A program made the position numbers and the translations under genes. This document shows positions 6,868-13,913 of a stretch of 18,274 nt of DNA, piece after piece. Position 1 is the first letter of the stretch; each line of letters starts with the position of its first letter. The stretch is from Autumnicola edwardsiae (lineage in GTDB: Bacteria; Bacteroidota; Bacteroidia; Flavobacteriales; Flavobacteriaceae), in the NCBI RefSeq assembly GCF_031846505.1, contig NZ_JAVRHP010000066.1:1-18274 (forward strand), in the 5' to 3' direction. The notes under the pieces were generated by a model. The model was not told the origin of the DNA, made no database searches, and saw only the letters and a list, made by a program, of their open reading frames with translations.

Positions 6868-7440
6868 TTATTTAATTGTTTCTTCAACTCTGCCACATTT
6901 TAACATTTTATTTCCGTAATATGGGTTAAAAATATCTTTTGAATTTGAATACCAATAGTCTCCTTTTCCTTCAAAAGCCATGGGGCAGTATTGCTTATAG
7001 ATTTCTCCAGAGGCTAATGCATTCCTTAAAACAGGTTCCATAGCTTCTGTAAGTTTAGAAAAAGCTTCCCGCTACTTATTTATATTACCGTTTTCTGCAA
7101 TTTCATTTGCCATAGCCACTATACCTTTCTTATTGGCTGCGGTTTTTGCAAGTTCTGCTGCTTTTTCACTAGCGGCTTGGGAATTGGTATTTACAAACGC
7201 ATCTTTAATATCTATATAGAGGTTATAGACATCAGAGGTTTTTTTATCCTTAAATTCAGCTTGCAATTTCTCTCCTTTGTAGGTTTCTGCTTTAGCTTGT
7301 TTATCCAAATCCGGCTGGTGCATTTCATTTTGCATTGGCTTTGGGGCATCCTTTGTGTTTCCGTCATTTTTACAAGAAAATATCGCTAAACTTCCAGCAA
7401 TGAGACTTAAAACTGTTATGCTTCTAAATATTTTTTTCAT
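6868..7440 (-). pseudogene. DUF3347 lipoprotein gene broken by an in-frame TAG
   Basis: The 5' part (7072-7440) encodes 122 residues: a lipoprotein signal peptide (lipobox AIFSC, Cys23), a linker and the first helices of a DUF3347 domain, ending in ENGNINK. It then meets TAG at 7072-7074. The same frame continues for 67 codons from REAFSKLTEAM through YKQYCPMAF, DYWYSNSKDIFNPYYG and KMLKCGRVEETIK to a TAA at 6868-6870. That second half carries the hallmark YxxYCPM...NPYxGxKMxxCG motif of this metal-binding domain, so the gene was once a single 190-codon frame. CAG to TAG (Gln to stop) would explain it. DUF3347 domains occur alone or at the C-terminus of CusB-type efflux adaptors and are thought to bind copper through the Cys/Met cluster, all of which lies beyond the stop. 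The truncated product would probably be non-functional. Confidence 0.85.
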
Positions 7441-7471
7441 TTTCCGATTTTATCGTTATTAATGTTCAAAA

Positions 7472-8185
7472 TTAGGTTTGTTTGATTTTTTTTTGAAATT
7501 TTCTTACCAATGGTGATGAAATATACCAGAGTAAAAAACCGCTCAAGACAGTAATGAGGCCCATAAGAGAAAAAATACGTAGTACAAGGTTATTAAAATC
7601 GTCCCTTCCTTCGTAATCCATAGTATGGGTCATCCACAGAAAATCGAACCAACGCCAGTCGCGATAACGCACCGTTTTAAAACTTGCATCGGTAGCACCC
7701 ACATAAGCTTTTAGGTTTTTAGGTTGGGCATAATTAATAACATAAGCCGGAAAAGATCCACTACGGTATTCATGATGATCCCCGACTTCGTTGATTTTTT
7801 CTACTGAAATTATTTCAAAATCATCTTTTACATACCGTTGCGCGATATTCCTGGCATCTTCTTCTGAAATTTCATCGATAACTTTGCCATCTTGTGCGTG
7901 TACCAGTTTTTCATTATTTACAAAATAGTAAGGCTCGCCAGAAACTTCTTTTAAACTAATACTATGAATTTTCATTTCCGGAATGAGCGTGGAAATGCCG
8001 GCGAGATTTTCAAAATTTGAGTTCTCGGGTGGTAATTTTTTAAATTGATCTCCGTGAATTTCATCAATATCAGTCCAGCTGAAATACATCCCGCTAATGG
8101 TCCATATCAAAAACTGAATTCCTATAAAGATTCCCAGGTATCGATGGCCTTTACGAATTTTCATAGCTGTTTTTCTCTTCACCAT
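7472..8185 (-). CDS. PepSY-domain membrane protein
   Basis: The 237-residue protein has an N-terminal membrane helix (YLGIFIGIQFLIWTISGMYF, about 17-35), a periplasmic region of about 160 residues with a PepSY-like repeat (EEDARNIAQRYVKDDFEIIS), and a C-terminal helix (VLRIFSLMGLITVLSGFLLW). This is the layout of the PepSY-associated TM family, which often accompanies metal uptake or periplasmic reduction systems. An in-frame ATG at 8164 (MKIRKGHRYLG) is an equally good or better start, because the seven extra residues are only a basic tail. It ends 31 bases before the broken DUF3347 gene. WMTHTMDYEGRDDF just before the last helix is typical of the family. Whether it carries heme or passes electrons is not shown by the sequence. 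Confidence 0.75.
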   Translation of the reverse strand: MVKRKTAMKIRKGHRYLGIFIGIQFLIWTISGMYFSWTDIDEIHGDQFKKLPPENSNFENLAGISTLIPEMKIHSISLKEVSGEPYYFVNNEKLVHAQDGKVIDEISEEDARNIAQRYVKDDFEIISVEKINEVGDHHEYRSGSFPAYVINYAQPKNLKAYVGATDASFKTVRYRDWRWFDFLWMTHTMDYEGRDDFNNLVLRIFSLMGLITVLSGFLLWYISSPLVRKFQKKIKQT

Positions 8186-8262
8186 TCTAATTAACCTTTA
8201 TATATTAGATTATTCTTTTTACGTCTGCGATTTCGTTTGCGTTCACCTACGTTAATCAATTA

Positions 8263-8270
8263 CAAATTTA
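8263..8270 (-). promoter_or_regulatory. Candidate Bacteroidetes -7 promoter element upstream of the PepSY gene
   Basis: On the minus strand this reads TAAATTTG, identical to the element before copA, and lies in the 102-base gap between the glutamate-synthase-like gene and the PepSY gene. It would give a 5' leader of roughly 70 bases. No TTG is visible at the -33 position, so support is limited to the -7 match and its intergenic location. Confidence 0.33.
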
Positions 8271-8287
8271 CTTTTAGTCGTTAAAGA

Positions 8288-9784
8288 TCATTTATACAGT
8301 TCACTATAGGATTTAATATCCGACTCACTAATTTTTCTTACAATACTGGTTTTGTTTATTCCATTTCTATCTGAGATACCCATTGATAGTAACAATTCCT
8401 TTAAACCCTGAATGGTGTTTTTATGATAATTAGCCACTTTGTGTTTCTTATCCTCAACTACCAAAGCCTTTACCCGCTTTGAATCCATAGTGGTTATTCC
8501 GGTAGGGCAGGTATTTAAATTGCATTTTAAAGATTGGACACACCCCAGGGCAAATATCATACCCCTGGCACTGTAACAAGCATCGGCCCCAACTGCCAAT
8601 GTTTTATAAATATCGAAAGAAGAAATTATTTTTCCCGCAGCTATAACCTTAATATGTTTGCGCAGATTATATTTTTTTAAAGTTATATCCACAAAGTGGA
8701 GCGCCTCAATTAAAGGTGTTCCGCCCCAATGTAATCCATCCATGCTTGCAGCCCCAGAACCACCTTCTGCTCCATCTACCGCAATAAAATCTGGAAAATT
8801 ATTTTCTTTATTTTTCGAAAATATTTCAATCATCTCATCAAATTCGAGTTTTAAACCAATACAGAGTTTAATCCCTATAGGTTTTGCAGAGGAAAGATCA
8901 CGTAATTCTTTGATAAATTTAAGCAACTCGTTAGGGTTACTGAAAGCACTGTGGTGCGCCGGGGAATGAATCTCTGTATGTGCTTCAATATCCCTATATT
9001 CTGAAATCTCCCTGGTATTTTTACTGGCAGGAAGTATAGCACCAAAACCTGGCTTAGCTCCTTGTGAGATTTTAATTTCTATCATTTTCACGAGTTTATC
9101 TTCAGCTATTTTTTTAAATTTTTTAGCATCAAAATCCCCTTCCTTATTCCTGCAACCAAAGTAACCCGTGCCAAATTGAAAAATTAAATCAGCTTTGTAT
9201 TTCCTGTGATATGGGGTTAAACCTCCCTCTCCTGTATTTTGTGCAAAATTTGCAATTTTAGCCCCAGCATTTAATGCCAAAGTTGCATTTTTACTTATAG
9301 AGCCATAACTCATCGCCCCGAGATTTAAAATACTTGAGCTGTAGGGTTTAGTACAATTTGGGCCTCCAATATTAATACGAAAATTATCCCGGAATTCCTT
9401 TGACGGAAATGTAGAATGCAAAAACCGTTCTCGGCCAACACTCTCATAAGATAACTGGGTGCCAAAGGGCTGATTCTTGTTTGCGTTTGCGGCCCGCTTA
9501 TAAACGATTTCTTTCTGGATCCAGTTGAAGGGCATACCCTCGGTGCGATTAAGGAACAAAGCTTCTTGCAAAACGTGGCGTTGTTCTTCTAAAAGATTGG
9601 TAAGCCTACCAAATAAAGGGTAATTACGCTGTATGTTGTCCGCTTTTTGAAAATAATCTTTAAAGCCCAAAATATAAACAGGAAGCAGTAAAACCGCTAC
9701 CCACCATAAATTCGGCTGCCACAATATAAGGATTGTGAGCACTACCACGGACACTAAAGAACCTATTAAAAAAGAATTTCTCAT
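8288..9784 (-). CDS. Membrane-anchored FMN/3Fe-4S glutamate synthase-like protein
   Basis: At 498 residues this covers only the FMN-binding synthase domain of GltB-type enzymes. The glutaminase domain is absent. Two hydrophobic helices (about 5-22 and 26-40) anchor it to the membrane. Visible family motifs are LGAMSYGSIS (155-164), NTGEGG (183-188), ISQGAKPGFG (239-248), DGAEGGSGAA (337-346) and the 3Fe-4S ligand set Cys415-x5-Cys421-x4-Cys426 (CVQSLKCNLNTCPTG). FMN and iron-sulfur binding are therefore likely, but without an amidotransferase domain it cannot act as a complete glutamine-dependent glutamate synthase. The real substrate is unknown for this 'FMN-binding glutamate synthase family'. 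It starts 9 bases after the DUF2231 gene's stop, so the two are surely co-transcribed. A redox role in the island is inference. Confidence 0.85.
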   Translation of the reverse strand: MRNSFLIGSLVSVVVLTILILWQPNLWWVAVLLLPVYILGFKDYFQKADNIQRNYPLFGRLTNLLEEQRHVLQEALFLNRTEGMPFNWIQKEIVYKRAANANKNQPFGTQLSYESVGRERFLHSTFPSKEFRDNFRINIGGPNCTKPYSSSILNLGAMSYGSISKNATLALNAGAKIANFAQNTGEGGLTPYHRKYKADLIFQFGTGYFGCRNKEGDFDAKKFKKIAEDKLVKMIEIKISQGAKPGFGAILPASKNTREISEYRDIEAHTEIHSPAHHSAFSNPNELLKFIKELRDLSSAKPIGIKLCIGLKLEFDEMIEIFSKNKENNFPDFIAVDGAEGGSGAASMDGLHWGGTPLIEALHFVDITLKKYNLRKHIKVIAAGKIISSFDIYKTLAVGADACYSARGMIFALGCVQSLKCNLNTCPTGITTMDSKRVKALVVEDKKHKVANYHKNTIQGLKELLLSMGISDRNGINKTSIVRKISESDIKSYSELYK

Positions 9785-9793
9785 AAATGCAAT

Positions 9794-10483
9794 TTAATGC
9801 GAATGTCCTTCGTCTTTGCTATTCTCATTTGTTTTTTCAGGTTCCAGGTAGTTGCCCTGTGGTCCTACGCCTTCAAGGTAAACTAATTGCGAGCCATAGT
9901 GCCCAGCTTCTGAAACTGAATAAGCTGAAAAAGCCAGCACCAGAAAAACTAAAATTTCAAAAAGGCGGTTCTGTTTAAGTAAAAACACGCTCACCAATTT
10001 TAAAGTAGCCGCGATGGCACTGGAATAGATAGTCCATTCAGCAAATTTATCGTGTTGTTCCAGCACACTTTTGGCTGTTTCAGTTAAATCATGTGTATGA
10101 GGATGGGCATATACCCCGGCAATATAAGCTCCCATAAAGCCAACACCCACCATAAGCAAAATCACCCAATCCATATTAGGTTTTAATATAAAAATTTGGA
10201 TAAGTTGTAAAATTACCCCAAAAATGAGTAGGACAATAGGAAAATGAACAACCAAAGGATGCAGGTTTGGAAATTCGTCCAACCCGGCTTTCACTTCATT
10301 CTTGTGCTGTTCTAAATTTTCTTCATTGGTTTCTTTAGACTCCAAATCTTGAGCAGGAATTGAATCCTTTTCAATATTTCGTTCTTCAGTGTTTGAAGGG
10401 TGTTCGTGGCTTTCATGATTTTCCTGAGCCTGTACCATAATTGGCACCAAAGAAACCAGGCATATGAGAAAAAAATTTTTCAT
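9794..10483 (-). CDS. His-rich DUF2231 membrane protein
   Basis: The 229-residue protein begins with a cleavable signal peptide (to about AQA, residue 19) followed by a charged, histidine-containing stretch (ENHESHEH) of about 50 residues. A four-helix membrane domain then starts at LHPLVVHFPIVLLIFG (74-89). HPLxVHFP is the diagnostic DUF2231 motif. Further histidines line the helix ends (HPHTHD at 127-132, EAGHYG at 192-197), and the protein ends in GHSH. Conserved membrane-edge histidines make heme or metal binding plausible, but none is proven here. It is the first gene of a pair with the FMN/3Fe-4S protein, only 9 bases apart. The gap of about 137 bases upstream holds an inverted repeat that may end the previous transcript. 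Confidence 0.8.
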   Translation of the reverse strand: MKNFFLICLVSLVPIMVQAQENHESHEHPSNTEERNIEKDSIPAQDLESKETNEENLEQHKNEVKAGLDEFPNLHPLVVHFPIVLLIFGVILQLIQIFILKPNMDWVILLMVGVGFMGAYIAGVYAHPHTHDLTETAKSVLEQHDKFAEWTIYSSAIAATLKLVSVFLLKQNRLFEILVFLVLAFSAYSVSEAGHYGSQLVYLEGVGPQGNYLEPEKTNENSKDEGHSH

Positions 10484-10533
10484 CTGTTATCTTTTTTTGG
10501 TTATTAGAAATATGTCATAAAGCAAGTAGGAAA

Positions 10534-10595
10534 GAAAATGGAGAGGAATCGAAGTTTTCAACTAATTAATATTAAGACAAAATCCCTCCATTTTC
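10534..10595. repeat. Long-loop inverted repeat in an intergenic region
   Basis: GAAAATGGAG (10534-10543) is complementary to CTCCATTTTC (10586-10595), extended by GGA/TCC with one bulge. The intervening loop is about 35-40 bases and AT-rich. It lies after the small Met/Asp-rich lipoprotein gene and before the DUF2231 gene (minus strand). It could be a terminator with a large loop, a regulator-binding site or an mRNA structure. The loop is longer than in typical intrinsic terminators. Confidence 0.4.
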
Positions 10596-10620
10596 AAAAA
10601 ACTTTGATCAAATATGTTGT

Positions 10621-10821
10621 TTAATGATCGTGACCTCCTTCAAGATCCATATCCTAGTCGTGATCCATTTGCATATCATCTTCTTCCATCATCCCTTCAT
10701 CCTGCATTTCCATATCATCCATATCGTCATGCTCTGTCTCTGTGGTTTCCCTACAGGACATTAAAGAAAAATTAATTCCTACAATAAAAACGAGCAACAG
10801 TATAAATTTCATATTTTTCAT
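10621..10821 (-). pseudogene. Small Met/Asp-rich lipoprotein with an in-frame TAG near its C-terminus
   Basis: From ATG 10819-10821 the frame encodes a 55-residue protein ending at TAG 10654-10656. It has a hydrophobic signal (FILLLVFIVGINFSLMSC, lipobox Cys23) and a mature part of Asp, Glu, His and Met, such as HDDMDDMEMQDEGMM. Beyond the TAG the frame goes on for ten codons in the same style (DMDLEGGHDH) to TAA 10621-10623, which suggests the ancestral protein was 66 residues and lost its His-rich tail. Because 55 residues with the signal and Met cluster remain, the shortened form may still work, so 'pseudogene' is tentative. The composition points to a surface or periplasmic metal sponge. 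It follows the DUF302 gene by 24 bases. An in-frame ATG at 10812 is an alternative start. Confidence 0.6.
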
Positions 10822-10845
10822 CTGGTTAGTTTTAAAAACGTCTAA

Positions 10846-11232
10846 CTATAATTTTGAAATAATTTTTTCGAGTTTCCCTTTTATTTCCTGGGCAACTTTT
10901 CCCAAAGCTTTATTTTCTACAGCCTGCATCGAGGCTATAGGGTTAACGGCCGCAATTTCAATTTGGCCCGATTCTTTCTCCTGAACTATAACATTACAAG
11001 GCAGCATGGTGCCAATCTTATCTTCGACCTCTAATGCCTTATGGGCGTAAGGCGCATTACATGCTCCCAGGATGCGATAATTTCTGAAATCCACATCCAG
11101 TTTCTTCTTTAAAGTGCCAGTAACATCAATTTCAGTTAAAACGCCAAAGCCTTCTTTTTCCAGTTCCCGGGTTACCTGATCAATTACCTGCTCAAAATCT
11201 CCTTTTATCGTTTTATTAAAATAGTATTTCAT
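10846..11232 (-). CDS. DUF302 protein
   Basis: The 128-residue soluble protein has no signal peptide and matches my memory of DUF302: a pattern like KTIKGDFEQVIDQVTRELEK, then GFGVLTEIDV, FRNYRILGACNAPYAHKAL and GTMLPCNVIVQE, ending in a helical tail. The GACNAP and LPCNV segments carry the conserved cysteines (about 58 and 79). DUF302 proteins are often found beside copper and other metal genes and have been proposed to bind ligands or metals, but no activity is established to my knowledge. It begins 3 bases after the SHOCT gene's stop codon, so the two are translationally close. Confidence 0.8.
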   Translation of the reverse strand: MKYYFNKTIKGDFEQVIDQVTRELEKEGFGVLTEIDVTGTLKKKLDVDFRNYRILGACNAPYAHKALEVEDKIGTMLPCNVIVQEKESGQIEIAAVNPIASMQAVENKALGKVAQEIKGKLEKIISKL

Positions 11233-11235
11233 AAG

Positions 11236-11427
11236 TCATTTTCTTTTGAGATTATTTTTTTGCTCTTCAAATTCTTCTTTACTTATTTCTCCCTTTGCGT
11301 ATCTTTTCTCAAGTATTTGTATAGGGCTATCGCCTGTTCTCTGATTTTTACCTAACCAATTACTTAAGGGCAGAAAGACTGCTGCCACGACAATAAGCCC
11401 TATTACAATCCACCAAAACATCATCAT
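11236..11427 (-). CDS. SHOCT-domain small membrane protein
   Basis: The 63-residue protein has one N-terminal membrane helix (FWWIVIGLIVVAAVFLPLSN) and a C-terminal SHOCT motif (PIQILEKRYAKGEISKEEFE). SHOCT is a short helical oligomerisation or interaction domain, commonly at the C-terminus of small membrane proteins. Three consecutive ATG codons at the start leave the exact start uncertain by two codons. It lies 10 bases after the Met-rich lipoprotein gene and 3 bases before the DUF302 gene, so it is part of one operon with them. A partner is not evident from sequence. Confidence 0.8.
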   Translation of the reverse strand: MMMFWWIVIGLIVVAAVFLPLSNWLGKNQRTGDSPIQILEKRYAKGEISKEEFEEQKNNLKRK

Positions 11428-11437
11428 TATCCCCTAA

Positions 11438-12052
11438 TTATGGTTTTGGATTATGTTCATGTTTTCCGGCTTCTTTTTTGGAATCATCCCCTTTCTTTTT
11501 ATCCATATGTTGCTTCATTCTTTCCATCATCTCGGGATCATCATGCATTTTTTCCATCATATCCTGCATCATTTGCGGGTTTTCTTTCATTTTTTTCATC
11601 ATCCCCTGCATCATTTTTTTTCTTAATTCAGGATCATTCCCCATTTGGTGCATCATCTCATGCATCATTTTTTCTTTCATTTCCGGATTTTCCTTCATTT
11701 TCTTCTTCATCATTTTCCCCATCATTTCTTTCATTTCAGGATCATCCATCATTTTCTCCATGTGGGATTTCATCTTTTTTTTCATCCCCGGGTTCTTTTG
11801 CATCATGGCTTTCATTTTGCCAGATTCCATCATTTGCATATGGTTTTGCATCATGAGTTTTCTTGCCCCTTCGTCTTGTTGTGCCAGATCAATGAATTCA
11901 TTGAATTGGTTTGGGTTCGAAATAATTTCCTGGTAAACAGCGTTTCGATTGTCTGGAACATCCATTGCTTCAGAAGCGTTAAATGTTGATTTACAGCTTA
12001 CCAATGTTCCTACTGCTACTATAATCATTAAGGTTTTTACAATTGTTTTCAT
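11438..12052 (-). CDS. Lipoprotein with Met-rich 18-residue tandem repeats
   Basis: From ATG 12050-12052 the 204-residue protein has a short lipoprotein signal (KTLMIIVAVGTLVSC, Cys20). An in-frame ATG at 12085 would add 11 residues and spoil the signal, so I reject it. After a spacer with NPNQFNEFIDLAQQDEGARK comes a helical, Met- and Lys-rich region with about 40 methionines overall and four or five copies of an 18-residue unit like ENPEMKEKMMHEMMHQMG. The units open with D/E/N-D/N-P-E/Q and carry clustered MM pairs. Eighteen residues are five helical turns, so the Met side chains should form stripes. Met-rich segments bind Cu(I) by thioether sulfur. The C-terminal tail is GKHEHNPKP. It sits 74 bases after the second multicopper oxidase, in an apparent operon, and may sequester copper at the envelope. 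I know of no named family with certainty. Confidence 0.8.
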   Translation of the reverse strand: MKTIVKTLMIIVAVGTLVSCKSTFNASEAMDVPDNRNAVYQEIISNPNQFNEFIDLAQQDEGARKLMMQNHMQMMESGKMKAMMQKNPGMKKKMKSHMEKMMDDPEMKEMMGKMMKKKMKENPEMKEKMMHEMMHQMGNDPELRKKMMQGMMKKMKENPQMMQDMMEKMHDDPEMMERMKQHMDKKKGDDSKKEAGKHEHNPKP

Positions 12053-12126
12053 TTTACTTTGTTTTAGAGTTAATAAAATTTTCATCGTTCAGTTTTATTT
12101 TTTATAATTCCCTTATCCTGTCCTTT

Positions 12127-13806
12127 CTACACTATTTTAAAGTTTCTCATCATGCCCATATCCTCATGCTCCAGATTATGGCAATGGTATAGAAACAATC
12201 CTTTATAGTCTTCAAATCGCATGATCAAATCCATTTGCATTCCTGGTAAAAGATAAACGCTGTCCTGCCAGCCTTCGTTGATAAAACCGTCTTTGGTTGC
12301 TTCCCAAAGCTTATCATCTACCTTATCAGCGTTTCGGTTTAAGATGTTGAATTGTAATTGGTGGATATGAACAGGATGTGGCATTTGCATCATATTTCCC
12401 ATGCCTCCCTGACCGCCCATCATTCCGCCGTTGCCATGCATTCCGCCGCCCATCATTCCGCTGTCATCATCAGGATCTGAAGAAAACTGGTTTCCATTAT
12501 TGATACGCCAAATTTCGGTAGTATCTAATTTCACGGTCTCTTCTTCGGCTACTTCGGTGCCATTATAGGTGCGACCGTTAATGGTCCATTCCATCATTCC
12601 GCCCATAGCGAAGGTGAAAGTCCTGGGATTGTCTTTATTGATGGCATCTGTGGCCGCCAATGTATTGAAAGAACTGAGCTCACCAGGTAATTGAGCATTG
12701 TTTTCTGCGAAAGCCCCCACATTTATTTCCAGAATATCAAACTGAGTGTCATAAGGCAAGTGATTGCTACTGCTATTTCCCATCATCCCGCCATTCATCA
12801 TGCCACCACCCATCATGTCCAGTGGGATAGGTAAATGGACCAGTTTAATACGACTATTTTCTGACTGTTGAGATAAATCCAACCATACATCTACCCGCTG
12901 CGCTGGCCCTAAAATTAGATAGGGCAATTTTTTTGGCGCTTCCAATAGCCCCCCGTCCACACCAAATACTGTGATAGGTTCACCATTGTCCCACGCCAAC
13001 TTATAAGCCCTGGAATTGGAACCGTTTAAGAGCCTTAAACGATATTTCCCGTTTGCGCCCAGGTTCAGGGTATTATCAATTTTACCATTGATCAATATTT
13101 GCTCACCTAAAAAACCCTGCATTCGATCCATCTCTCCATCGCCCAGGTATTGGAGCTGTTTATTATCATTAAAAGTCCTGTCCTGGATCACCACGGGAAT
13201 ATCATATTCACCCTGGGGTAGATTTAATTTTCCTTCTTCTTTATCAGATACGATAAACAATCCTGCCAGTCCCTTATATACCTGTTCCCCGGTATGTTTA
13301 TGCGGATGTGGGTGAAACCAATACGTTCCAGCCCTGTTCATTACTTCAAATTCATAATAGTAGGTTTCGCCTTCACTTATTACATGCTCTGGGTGGCCAT
13401 CATTCTCGTGAGACACGTGCAGGCCATGCCAGTGCACAATAGATTCGGCCGGAATCTGGTTTTCATACCTCACCCTAACCTTATCCCCTTTCTTTACCCG
13501 AATAACAGGTCCTAAATAGCTACCCTCTATATTTTGTAAATTATCTTCGCTACCTTTTATGATAGATGCTTTATAGGAATATGTTTTGGTACTACTGTTT
13601 GGATAGATGCTGGTCTGGGAAGGTAATGCGGTAAGTTGTAGATCTAAATCGGCAATAAAATCCTTGTCCATTTTATTTACGGTCTCAGGATGCCGGGTGG
13701 AGGTATCCGATTTACAGGAGGCAAAAAAAGGCATTACATAGAAACCTGCTGCTGCCAGGCTTGCAGTTTGTATAAAATTCCTTCTGTTTACGTTTTTTTT
13801 CATCAT
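12127..13806 (-). CDS. Tat-exported multicopper oxidase (CueO-like)
   Basis: The enzyme oxidises Cu(I) to the less toxic Cu(II) or phenolic substrates, using four copper atoms to reduce O2 to water. From ATG 13804-13806 the 559-residue protein starts MMKKNVNRRNFIQTASLAAA, a twin-arginine signal. Cys31 in FFASC suggests it may also be lipid-anchored. All four copper-ligand blocks are present: HWHG (125-128), HPHPH (165-169), HPVHIH (477-482) and HCHNLEHEDMGM (541-552). Two Met/Gly-rich inserts (331-343 and 450-475) resemble the Met-rich copper-binding segment of CueO. The frame is open 51 codons further upstream to 13959, but that extension is basic, has no signal and overlaps the permease gene, so I reject it. 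It lies 107 bases downstream of the permease. Confidence 0.92.
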   Translation of the reverse strand: MMKKNVNRRNFIQTASLAAAGFYVMPFFASCKSDTSTRHPETVNKMDKDFIADLDLQLTALPSQTSIYPNSSTKTYSYKASIIKGSEDNLQNIEGSYLGPVIRVKKGDKVRVRYENQIPAESIVHWHGLHVSHENDGHPEHVISEGETYYYEFEVMNRAGTYWFHPHPHKHTGEQVYKGLAGLFIVSDKEEGKLNLPQGEYDIPVVIQDRTFNDNKQLQYLGDGEMDRMQGFLGEQILINGKIDNTLNLGANGKYRLRLLNGSNSRAYKLAWDNGEPITVFGVDGGLLEAPKKLPYLILGPAQRVDVWLDLSQQSENSRIKLVHLPIPLDMMGGGMMNGGMMGNSSSNHLPYDTQFDILEINVGAFAENNAQLPGELSSFNTLAATDAINKDNPRTFTFAMGGMMEWTINGRTYNGTEVAEEETVKLDTTEIWRINNGNQFSSDPDDDSGMMGGGMHGNGGMMGGQGGMGNMMQMPHPVHIHQLQFNILNRNADKVDDKLWEATKDGFINEGWQDSVYLLPGMQMDLIMRFEDYKGLFLYHCHNLEHEDMGMMRNFKIV

Positions 13807-13913
13807 TATATTATTTTGAATGGCATCCGTAACAATTTCAGCACAAGGAAAGTTACAGCCCCGCTTAAATTTTAGATACTTCGACAACTTAAAAGTCGCA
13901 GGCTGCTTAACAG

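Noticed and set aside
7072..10656. Amber (TAG) recoded as glutamine, as in some phages.
   Set aside because: Four intact genes in the window end in TAG at sensible C-termini, including an AraC regulator whose paralogue stops with TAA at the matching place.
11440..11989. Long plus-strand frames rich in Phe, Ser and His opposite the Met-rich lipoprotein.
   Set aside because: They are antisense shadows of Met/Lys repeats (CAT and TTT runs) and have no start context or homology signs.
12053..12085. Alternative start of the Met-rich lipoprotein at 12085.
   Set aside because: The 11 extra residues precede a well-formed lipoprotein signal and do not improve it. The start at 12052 gives a lipobox Cys at residue 20.
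13898..13911. Short hairpin (GCTG/CAGC) just after the permease stop as a terminator.
   Set aside because: Only four base pairs and no following T-run. The downstream oxidase is probably read from the same transcript.
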